Positions 1 through 5,801 of a stretch of DNA of 5,954 bases are shown here, piece by piece. The position numbers and the translations under genes are program-made. The stretch is taken from contig CAYTCZ010000189.1 in NCBI GenBank assembly GCA_964436315.1, forward strand, positions 1 to 5,954, written 5' to 3'. The notes beneath the pieces are model-generated. The model was not told where the DNA came from and did not search any database. It worked only from the letters and a program-made list of their open reading frames with translations. Source of the DNA: CAYTCZ01 sp964436315. GTDB taxonomy: Bacteria; Actinomycetota; Thermoleophilia; Gaiellales; Gaiellaceae. Numbering within the stretch: the stretch's first letter is position 1; each line of letters begins with the position of its first letter.

Positions 1-231
1 CGCGTAGAAACGCCGTCCATCGTCAGGGTCGGCCGGGGAATCGCCAGGCCCAAGCTCACGGCGTTCCATTCGAGCGGCGAGCTTGCCCAGCGTCTCGCCG
101 GGGAGACCCGCGAAGAGTCCGAGCTGCGCAAGCTCGTGCACGCTCGCAAGCTGGTGTCTCAGGCCGAAGCCTCCATCGATCCATCATCCCACGTCCGCGA
201 CCCAACGAAGTCCAGATCGTCGCTCGGTTGA
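1..231 (+). CDS. C-terminal part of an unrecognised protein (5' truncated by the window)
   Basis: Frame 1 is open from the first base to a TGA at 229-231, giving the last 76 residues of a protein whose start lies outside the window. Third codon positions are mostly G or C, as in the confident genes here, and no comparable open frame exists on the opposite strand, so I take it as coding. The fragment is Arg- and Ser-rich. It has a charged, probably helical middle segment (residues about 30-57, containing GETREESELRKL) and a low-complexity, probably disordered tail (DPSSHVRDPTKSRSSLG). I see no catalytic motif, membrane segment or recognisable family, so no function is proposed. It converges on the thioredoxin gene with a 26-bp gap that shows no clear terminator. 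Confidence 0.5.
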   Translation, partial: RVETPSIVRVGRGIARPKLTAFHSSGELAQRLAGETREESELRKLVHARKLVSQAEASIDPSSHVRDPTKSRSSLG

Positions 232-257
232 GGCGGGCGGGGAGTCTGGGACGGTTC

Positions 258-584
258 TTAGAGCTGGTACTCGACGAGGCCGAGCGACCGCTCGAGGGCC
301 ACCTTCGGCTGCGCGCCGAGCGCTGTGGCCGCCGGCTCGCCGTTTTCGAAGAGGATGATTGTCGGAATGCTGATGATTCCGTACCGCTGAGCGAGTCCCG
401 GTTGTTCGTCGATGTTCACCTTGACCACGGACAGTTCGTCCGCGCGCTCAGAGGCGATCTGCTCGAGGACCGGGGCGACCGCGTGGCACGGACCGCACCA
501 CTCGGCCCAGAAGTCGACGATCACCGGCTTATCGCTCTCGAGCACTTCGGTGTCAAACGTGGATTCAGAAACTTGTGTTGTCAT
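258..584 (-). CDS. trxA: Thioredoxin
   Basis: A complete 108-residue thioredoxin, the usual length for the TrxA family. It is a cytoplasmic dithiol-disulfide oxidoreductase, normally reduced by thioredoxin reductase, that passes electrons to targets such as ribonucleotide reductase and peroxiredoxins. The active site is W29-C30-G31-P32-C33 after the FWAEW strand. D24 matches the buried Asp of the family, and the cis-proline is P74 in SIPT. The NGE turn and the GA pair at 90-91 are also typical. The residue after the second Cys is His (CGPCH) where E. coli has Lys, a modest variation. The ATG at 582-584 is chosen because the fold starts about 10 residues in and GAGGT lies just upstream. No signal peptide is visible. 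It stands alone, convergent with the partial gene on its left and divergent from the phosphoesterase on its right. Confidence 0.96.
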   Translation of the reverse strand: MTTQVSESTFDTEVLESDKPVIVDFWAEWCGPCHAVAPVLEQIASERADELSVVKVNIDEQPGLAQRYGIISIPTIILFENGEPAATALGAQPKVALERSLGLVEYQL

Positions 585-587
585 CTG

Positions 588-592
588 ACCTC
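588..592 (-). promoter_or_regulatory. Shine-Dalgarno of the thioredoxin gene
   Basis: On the minus strand GAGGT lies 3 nt (CAG) before the ATG at 582-584. The spacing is short but usable. It is the only clear Shine-Dalgarno placed for a main gene here; the other three complete genes lack one at a usable distance. Confidence 0.5.
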
Positions 593-612
593 GGTGGTTT
601 GTTTGCTGTCGT

Positions 613-631
613 TACTTCAAACGTTGAAGTA
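613..631. promoter_or_regulatory. Candidate operator: perfect 8-bp inverted repeat in the thioredoxin/phosphoesterase divergent region
   Basis: The sequence TACTTCAA-acg-TTGAAGTA has two perfect 8-bp arms (613-620 and 624-631) around a 3-nt spacer, and it is AT-rich in a GC-rich context. Its size and symmetry fit the binding site of a dimeric helix-turn-helix regulator such as the MarR or TetR type; that is inference. A weak minus-strand -10-like hexamer, GATACT (628-633), overlaps the right arm. A bound regulator would therefore sit on a plausible thioredoxin promoter, about 30 nt upstream of the thioredoxin ATG. It is 78 bp upstream of the phosphoesterase start. No regulator gene is in the window. 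A 3-nt loop makes it less likely to act as an RNA hairpin. Confidence 0.45.
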
Positions 632-695
632 TCGGTGGGTATTCCGTGACGGGTTCGATTCCACGGGGAAGAGCCCTCCAAGCCGGGGCAGCCCG

Positions 696-701
696 TACCA
701 T
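696..701 (+). promoter_or_regulatory. Probable -10 box of the phosphoesterase gene (leaderless)
   Basis: TACCAT fits the TAnnnT -10 pattern and ends 7 nt before the ATG at 709, so transcription would begin at or one base before the start codon. No good -35 is seen at 16-18 bp upstream. The only purine-rich stretch before the start (AGGA, 705-708) abuts the ATG and is too close to work as a Shine-Dalgarno. Confidence 0.4.
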
Positions 702-708
702 CGCAGGA

Positions 709-1575
709 ATGCGTGCGGTATTCGCGGCTGTCGTGACGAGCATGGTCCTGTTGCTCACTGCATGTGGCTCGGGTGAAACGGTGACCGTGCTCGCAGCCGG
801 CGACATCGCCCACTGCGAGTCAGACGGGGACGAGCAGACCGCGGCGCTTCTCGCTGCAGAGGAGGGCACGGTCTTGACGCTGGGGGACAACGCATACGAC
901 GACGGCAGCGACGCCGACTTTGCGAATTGTTACGAGCCGAGCTGGGGTCAAGAGAAAGAGCGAACCTATCCTTCGGCCGGCAACCACGAATACGACCTTC
1001 CAGGCGCAGACGGTTACTTCAACTACTTCGGCGAGCGGGCGGGAGATCCGAACCGCGGCTACTACAGCTTCGACCTCGGCGAGTGGCACTTTGTCGCGCT
1101 CAACAGCAACTGCGACGAGGTGGGCGGCTGCCACGCCGGCTCACTCCAGGAAGAGTGGCTACGCGGCGACCTCGAGGCGAGTTCGGCTGACTGCACCCTC
1201 GCCTACTTCCACCATCCGCTCTTCAGCTCTGGCTCGGGGCACGGAAACAACCCACAGGTACAAGCGCTTTGGGAGGTGCTCTACGACGCTCGAGCCGACA
1301 TTGTTCTCAGCGGCCACGACCACAACTACGAACGGTTTGCGCCACAGACGCCGGAGGGAGAACTCGACGAGGAGCGCGGCATTCGCCAGTTCGTCATCGG
1401 CACTGGTGGGAGGAGCCTGCGCGAGCTGGGGGAACTCGTGGCCAACAGCGAGGTCTTCGACAGCAGCACCTACGGGGTTCTCGAGCTGACGCTCAAGGAC
1501 GGGGACTACGACTGGGAGTTCCTGCCGGCTGGGGTGGGCACCTTCACCGACTCAGGTTCTGACAGCTGCCACTGA
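709..1575 (+). CDS. Lipoprotein metallophosphoesterase, purple acid phosphatase-like
   Basis: A 288-residue calcineurin-like metallophosphoesterase, predicted to be lipid-anchored outside the cytoplasmic membrane and to hydrolyse phosphomonoesters or related substrates; the substrate cannot be read from sequence. Residues 1-19 form a lipoprotein signal: one Arg, a hydrophobic run, then the lipobox L-T-A-C with Cys19 as the expected lipidated residue. The dinuclear metal-site motifs appear in family order: GD (D32), GDNAY (D60, Y63), GNHE (N92, H93), FHHP (H168, H169) and GHDHNYER (H203, H205). The GDxxY form is that of purple acid phosphatases, where the Tyr binds ferric iron. I chose the ATG at 709 because it puts a normal signal peptide at the N-terminus and has a -10 box just upstream. 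An in-frame GTG at 646 would add 21 residues of unlikely Arg/Ala-rich leader. It is followed by a 74-bp gap and ileS in the same direction. Confidence 0.9.
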   Translation: MRAVFAAVVTSMVLLLTACGSGETVTVLAAGDIAHCESDGDEQTAALLAAEEGTVLTLGDNAYDDGSDADFANCYEPSWGQEKERTYPSAGNHEYDLPGADGYFNYFGERAGDPNRGYYSFDLGEWHFVALNSNCDEVGGCHAGSLQEEWLRGDLEASSADCTLAYFHHPLFSSGSGHGNNPQVQALWEVLYDARADIVLSGHDHNYERFAPQTPEGELDEERGIRQFVIGTGGRSLRELGELVANSEVFDSSTYGVLELTLKDGDYDWEFLPAGVGTFTDSGSDSCH

Positions 1576-1635
1576 ATCCGCCCGGAGGTCGAGTCGATCA
1601 TGGTGTGCTCGGTCGTTTCATCTCGCGGCTGAACC

Positions 1636-1641
1636 TACAAT
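1636..1641 (+). promoter_or_regulatory. Probable -10 box of ileS (leaderless)
   Basis: TACAAT matches the TATAAT consensus at five of six bases and ends 8 nt before the ATG at 1650. Transcription would start within 0-2 nt of the start codon. No convincing -35 hexamer is found at standard spacing. With no leader there is no room for a T-box riboswitch, which controls ileS in many actinobacteria, and I see no T-box sequence in the 74-bp gap. Confidence 0.5.
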
Positions 1642-1649
1642 GCGCGGCG

Positions 1650-4600
1650 ATGTTCAGGCCCCTGCCGGCGGTCCCCGATCACCCCGCACTCGAGCGAGAG
1701 ATGCTCGAGTGGTGGGCCGAAAACGCAATCTTCGAGAAACTTCGTGAGCAGAACCGCGGCGGTCCGAAGTTCAGCTTTATCGACGGGCCGATCACGGCGA
1801 ACAATCCCATGGGCGTGCATCACGCCTGGGGACGTACCTACAAGGATCTCTATCAGCGCTACAAGGCCCTCCGCGGACACGAACTCCGGTACCAGAACGG
1901 CTTCGATTGCCAGGGTCTGTGGGTCGAGGTCGAGGTCGAGAAGGCACTCGGCCTCAACTCGAAGCGTGAGATCGAGGAGTACGGGCTCGCCGAGTTCTCT
2001 CGACGCTGCGTCGAGCGAGTGGCCAAGTACTCCGAGGTGCAAACGCAACAGTCCATCCGTCTCGGCATGTGGATGGACTGGGACAACGACTACTACACGT
2101 TCTCCGATACCAACATCTCCTACATCTGGGGTTTCCTCAAGGAGGTCCACGAAAAGGGTTGGCTCTACCAGGGTCATCGCTCGATGGCTTGGTGCCCGCG
2201 CTGTGGGACGTCCCTCTCACAACACGAGCTGATCGACTCCTACAAGGAAATCAGCCACCCGTCGATCCACGTCCGCCTTCCGCTGCTCGGCCGCGAAGGT
2301 GAGGCGCTGGTGGTCTGGACGACGACGCCGTGGACATTGCCGGCAAACGTCGCGGCAGCCGTCAACCCCGAAGCGGACTACGCACGGGTCGAGACATCGG
2401 GCGGCATCGAGATCGTCGCGCTCGAGCTGTTCGAGAGCACTCCACTTGCCGGTGAGGTTCGCGACGTGGTCAAGGGCGCCGAGCTCGTTGATCTGGAGTA
2501 CGAGGGCCCGTTCGACGAGCTCCCTGCCCAGGAGGGAGTCGTCCATCGAGTCATTCCTTGGGACGACGTCTCGCTCGAGGAGGGCACCGGCATCGTTCAC
2601 ATCGCGCCCGGCTGTGGCGCCGAGGACTTCGAACTCAGCCAGGTTCACAACCTTCAGGTACTTGCGCCGATCGACGAATCCGGACACTTCTACGAGGACT
2701 ACGGCTGGCTTCACGGGATGGCTACTGCGGAGGTGCGCGAGAGCATTCCGCACGATCTCGGATCCCGCGGCCGCCTCCTCGAAGCGAGTGAGATCACCCA
2801 CCGTTACCCCGTGTGCTGGCGATGCGGGACGGAGCTCGTCTTCCGACTCGTCGATGAATGGTTCATCGCGGCCGATGAGATTCGGCAGCCGATGCTCGAC
2901 GCGAACGCGACCGTCACGTGGACGCCCGACTTCTACTCCAAGCGCATGGACGACTGGCTCCGCAACATGGGTGACTGGTGCATCTCCCGCAAGCGCTACT
3001 TCGGCCTGCCGCTCCCGTTCTATCCGTGCGAGGAGTGCGAGACGCTCAACATCATTTCGTCGGAGGCCGAGCTCCGGGAGCGCGCCACATCGGGGCTCGA
3101 GCAGCTCGAGGAGCTCCACCGACCGTGGATCGACGACGTCACGATCAGCTGCGAGGGCTGCGGCCAGACCGACCTACGTCGGCTCGCGGATGTGGGCGAT
3201 GCCTGGCTCGATGCCGGCATCGTGCCGTTTTCGACCCTCGGGTACCAGAGTGAGGAGTACATCCCACACGGCTACGCGACCGGAGCCTCGAAGGAGGTGT
3301 CGGGCGCCGACCTGCCCGACCATTCGTACTGGGAGAAGTGGTGGCCGGCCGACTGGATCACGGAGATGCGCGAGCAGATCCGGCTCTGGTTCTACTCACA
3401 GCTCTTCATGTCCGTTGCGCTCACGAATCGCGCGCCCTACCGCCAAGTGTTCACTCACGAGAAGGTGAACGACGAGACGGGCCGTCCGATGCACAAGTCG
3501 TGGGGCAACGCGATCGACGTGAACGAGGCGCTCGAGAGCATGGGCGCCGACCCGATGCGCTGGCTCTACGCAGGCCAGGTGCCGAGCCAGAACCTCAACT
3601 TTGGCTACGGCCCAGCCAACGAGGTGAAGAAGCGCCTGCTGACGTTCTGGAATACGGCGAGTTTCTTTGTCACGTATGCGAACATCGAGAGCTTCGAGCC
3701 GGGCTACGTCGACATCGATGACGCGCCCGCCGGTGCTGATCTCCGCCCCCTCGACCGGTGGATGCTCGCGCGAACGCAGGAGTTGGTTCGAGACTCGACG
3801 GAGAGCCTCGATGCCTTCGCGGGCATGCGGGCGACGCTCGCTTTCGAGACCTACATGGACGAGCTCTCGAACTGGTATGTACGGAGAAATCGGTCGCGCT
3901 TCTGGCAGGGCGAAGAGACCGCATTCCGCGTGCTCTGGTACGCCATCGTCCAGGGGCTGCGCGTGATCGCGCCGATCATGCCGTTCTTTGCCGATCATCT
4001 CTGGCAGAACCTCGTCGCGGATCCGTGCGACGATGCTCCGGAGAGCGTGCACCTGGCCGGCTGGCCGGAACTGAACGACGTGCTTCTCGATGAGCGCCTC
4101 CTCGGTGAGGTCGCAGCGATGCGCGAGGTCGTCGAGCTCGGTAGACGTGCTCGCTCGACTGCCGGCATCAAGCTGAGACAGCCGTTGCGTCGTCTTGTCG
4201 TGGATGGGATTCCGAACGCGGCCACACACGCTGGGGAGATCGGTGACGAGCTGCGCGTCAAGGAGGTCGAGTTCCGTGCATTCGAAGGGAGCACGGTCCG
4301 CGCGAAGCCAAACCTTGTGCTTCTTGGCCCGAAGCTCGGAAAGCAACTCCCCGAGATTCGGCGAGAGCTGAACAACGGACAGTTTGAGCTCAGGGCCGAC
4401 GGGCGCGTGATCGTCGCCGGACTTGAGCTAGAACCTGAGGAGGTCTTCGTCGAACGCGAGGCACCAGAGGGCTGGGCGCTCGCCGAACAGGACGGCGTGA
4501 CGGTTGCGATCGACGTCCGGCTTGACGACGAGCTCGAGCTCGAAGGCAGGGTCTTCGATCTCATTCACGAGATCCAGCGCCTTCGGAAGGCCTCGGGTCT

Positions 4601-4739
4601 CGAGATCACCGATCGAATCATCCTCACGCTTCCCGAGGACAGCGAGTTGATGCGCCACGAGGATTGGATCAAGGAAGAGACCCTCGCGCTTCGAATCGAG
4701 GTTGGCGACGAGCTCGCCGTGACGAAAGCGTCTGCCTGA
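1650..4739 (+). CDS. ileS: Isoleucyl-tRNA synthetase, long type-2 form with altered class I signatures
   Basis: A 1029-residue cytoplasmic class I synthetase that charges tRNA-Ile. The Rossmann core holds the HIGH-equivalent at 55-58, which reads GVHH, and the KMSKS-equivalent at 613-617, which reads PMHKS (K616 and S617 kept). The inserted editing domain begins with W223-TTTPWTLPAN and includes GTGIVHIAPGCGAEDF (312-327), with the conserved editing Asp as D326. Four CxxC pairs at 182/185, 389/392, 460/463 and 501/504 suggest zinc knuckles. WLDAG (519-523) replaces the usual WFDSG. The anticodon-binding helical domain carries LDRW (701-704) and SNWYVRR (740-746), followed by IKLRQP (840-845). 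The C-terminal extension ends with EIQRLRKASGLEITDRI (974-990), as in eukaryote-like type-2 enzymes, and lacks the E. coli C-terminal zinc finger. The ATG at 1650 is preferred because a -10 box sits just before it; an in-frame GTG at 1605 would add 15 residues. A paralogue with another role is possible but less likely. Confidence 0.93.
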   Translation: MFRPLPAVPDHPALEREMLEWWAENAIFEKLREQNRGGPKFSFIDGPITANNPMGVHHAWGRTYKDLYQRYKALRGHELRYQNGFDCQGLWVEVEVEKALGLNSKREIEEYGLAEFSRRCVERVAKYSEVQTQQSIRLGMWMDWDNDYYTFSDTNISYIWGFLKEVHEKGWLYQGHRSMAWCPRCGTSLSQHELIDSYKEISHPSIHVRLPLLGREGEALVVWTTTPWTLPANVAAAVNPEADYARVETSGGIEIVALELFESTPLAGEVRDVVKGAELVDLEYEGPFDELPAQEGVVHRVIPWDDVSLEEGTGIVHIAPGCGAEDFELSQVHNLQVLAPIDESGHFYEDYGWLHGMATAEVRESIPHDLGSRGRLLEASEITHRYPVCWRCGTELVFRLVDEWFIAADEIRQPMLDANATVTWTPDFYSKRMDDWLRNMGDWCISRKRYFGLPLPFYPCEECETLNIISSEAELRERATSGLEQLEELHRPWIDDVTISCEGCGQTDLRRLADVGDAWLDAGIVPFSTLGYQSEEYIPHGYATGASKEVSGADLPDHSYWEKWWPADWITEMREQIRLWFYSQLFMSVALTNRAPYRQVFTHEKVNDETGRPMHKSWGNAIDVNEALESMGADPMRWLYAGQVPSQNLNFGYGPANEVKKRLLTFWNTASFFVTYANIESFEPGYVDIDDAPAGADLRPLDRWMLARTQELVRDSTESLDAFAGMRATLAFETYMDELSNWYVRRNRSRFWQGEETAFRVLWYAIVQGLRVIAPIMPFFADHLWQNLVADPCDDAPESVHLAGWPELNDVLLDERLLGEVAAMREVVELGRRARSTAGIKLRQPLRRLVVDGIPNAATHAGEIGDELRVKEVEFRAFEGSTVRAKPNLVLLGPKLGKQLPEIRRELNNGQFELRADGRVIVAGLELEPEEVFVEREAPEGWALAEQDGVTVAIDVRLDDELELEGRVFDLIHEIQRLRKASGLEITDRIILTLPEDSELMRHEDWIKEETLALRIEVGDELAVTKASA

Positions 4740-4744
4740 CCGGT

Positions 4745-5695
4745 CTAGCGGATATCGGCGAGCGGAAGCTCCCGGAACTCGCCGGGTAGCCGAAACGTCA
4801 CGTTCTCGGGTACGGGATCCTGGGCCTCGACCTGCTTGACGCCGCGATCGCTAAACCAGCGAATGACCCGATGCACAAGGAAGTCCGGTGCGGATGCGCC
4901 CGATGTGATCCCGACCATTTCCTTTCCGTCGAGCCAGTTCTCATTGATGTCGGAATCGTCATCGATCAGATGCGCCTCGATTCCCCCGACGAGCGCGGTC
5001 TCGACGAGTCGCTGAGAGTTGGAGCTGTTCTTCGATCCGATCACGAGCAAGAGGTCGATCTCGTCGAGCATCGACTTCACAGCCTCCTGCCGATTCGTCG
5101 TGGCGTAACAGATGTCGTCCTTCTTCGGCGCTCGTATGTCAGGAAACCGTCGACGCAGGACGTCGATGATGCTTGCGGTCTCGTCGACTGAGAGAGTCGT
5201 CTGCGTCACGTAGGCGAGCGAATCGGTTTGCGTCGGCTCGACCGCTCTGGCGTCGTCGGTTGTCTCGATCAGCGTGATTGCTTCGGGCGCGACACCCATC
5301 GTCCCTTCGACTTCGTCGTGACCGGCGTGGCCGATCAGGAAGACGTGGTAGCCACTCGCGGCGTAGTGGCGAACCTCTGAGTGGACCTTCGTTACGAGCG
5401 GGCACGTCGCATCGATTGCGGTGAGATTTCGAGCCTTTGCATTCTCGTACACAGAGGGAGCCACGCCGTGGGCCGAGAAGACGACCGTCCCACCGGCGGG
5501 AACCTCGAGCTCGCTATCGACGAAGACAACGCCGCGTTCCTCGAAGGCTCGAACGACGTGTGCGTTGTGGACGATTTGCCTGCGGACGTACACGGGCGGT
5601 CCGTAGCAATCGAGGACAGCTTCAAGCGTGTCGACAGCCCGTTCGACGCCCGCGCAATAGCCCCGGGATGCTGCGAGGACGATCCCCTTGATCAC
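4745..5695 (-). CDS. ispH: 4-hydroxy-3-methylbut-2-enyl diphosphate reductase
   Basis: A complete 316-residue IspH (LytB), the last enzyme of the MEP pathway. It uses a [4Fe-4S] cluster to reduce HMBPP to isopentenyl and dimethylallyl diphosphate in the cytoplasm. The three cluster cysteines are C14 (GYCAGVERAV), C98 (DATCPLVTKVH) and C196 (DICYATTNRQ). The substrate pocket is intact: H43, H76 and H126, E128 (GHDEVEG), the TQTTLS segment near T166, S224-S225-N226, and S268 (TSGASAPD). Length and spacing match the E. coli enzyme closely. The start is GTG at 5693-5695, which places C14 where the family has it and lies 8 nt after a -10-like TACACT. No Shine-Dalgarno is visible. The gene faces ileS end to end with 5 bp between the stop codons. 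Its presence indicates MEP-pathway isoprenoid synthesis. Confidence 0.98.
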   Translation of the reverse strand: MIKGIVLAASRGYCAGVERAVDTLEAVLDCYGPPVYVRRQIVHNAHVVRAFEERGVVFVDSELEVPAGGTVVFSAHGVAPSVYENAKARNLTAIDATCPLVTKVHSEVRHYAASGYHVFLIGHAGHDEVEGTMGVAPEAITLIETTDDARAVEPTQTDSLAYVTQTTLSVDETASIIDVLRRRFPDIRAPKKDDICYATTNRQEAVKSMLDEIDLLLVIGSKNSSNSQRLVETALVGGIEAHLIDDDSDINENWLDGKEMVGITSGASAPDFLVHRVIRWFSDRGVKQVEAQDPVPENVTFRLPGEFRELPLADIR

Positions 5696-5703
5696 TTGGG
5701 CCG

Positions 5704-5709
5704 AGTGTA
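5704..5709 (-). promoter_or_regulatory. Probable -10 box of ispH (leaderless)
   Basis: On the minus strand TACACT (TAnnnT pattern) ends 8 nt before the GTG start at 5693-5695, so the transcript would have a 0-2 nt leader. It lies inside the spacer of a 6-bp inverted repeat, GGGCCG (5698-5703) / CGGCCC (5714-5719), which could be an operator. No clear -35 is seen. Confidence 0.4.
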
Positions 5710-5759
5710 CCCCCGGCCCGAAGCGCAGGCGCCGGTCCGAGCCGGACGTGCGTCAGATC

Positions 5760-5801
5760 GAGAAAGCCCGCCGCAGGGGGGTGATCGCGGCGGGCTCTCT
5801 C
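5760..5801 (-). terminator. Strong GC-rich hairpin, probable rho-independent terminator
   Basis: AGCCCGCCGC (5765-5774) and GCGGCGGGCT (5787-5796) form a perfect 10-bp stem around a 12-nt loop. After one A/C mismatch the stem continues for 4 more base pairs (GAGA/TCTC, 5760-5763 and 5798-5801). On the minus strand the inner stem is followed by TTCTC, a partly T-rich tail; on the plus strand there is no T-run. It would end a minus-strand transcript entering from the right, insulating ispH. Which gene or RNA it serves lies partly or wholly beyond 5954. Confidence 0.55.

Noticed and set aside
644..668. A tRNA T-arm-like sequence, GGGTTCGATTCC, with flanking CCGTG/CACGG.
   Set aside because: The 5-bp T-stem does not form around the TTCGATT loop, and there is no D-arm, anticodon arm or acceptor stem upstream. 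It is a chance resemblance.
646..708. A GTG at 646 as the start of the phosphoesterase.
   Set aside because: It adds an Arg/Ala-rich 21-residue extension before a normal lipoprotein signal, has no Shine-Dalgarno, and the -10 box at 696-701 would then lie inside the gene.
1576..1649. A T-box riboswitch upstream of ileS.
   Set aside because: The gap is only 74 bp, no T-box sequence or specifier hairpin is visible, and the -10 box position predicts a leaderless transcript.
1924..1944. A short tandem repeat of GTCGAG.
   Set aside because: It simply encodes the VEVEVEK stretch of ileS, which is a conserved part of the synthetase core.
2217..3119. A 300-codon open frame on the minus strand inside ileS; a second, 316 codons long, lies at 3396-4346.
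   Set aside because: Both lie wholly antisense to a fully conserved synthetase and have no recognisable domain. Long antisense open frames are expected in GC-rich genes with G/C at third positions.
2299..3468. A 389-codon open frame on the plus strand inside ileS.
   Set aside because: The product is dominated by Arg, Ser and Thr with no family likeness. It is a shadow of ileS in another frame.
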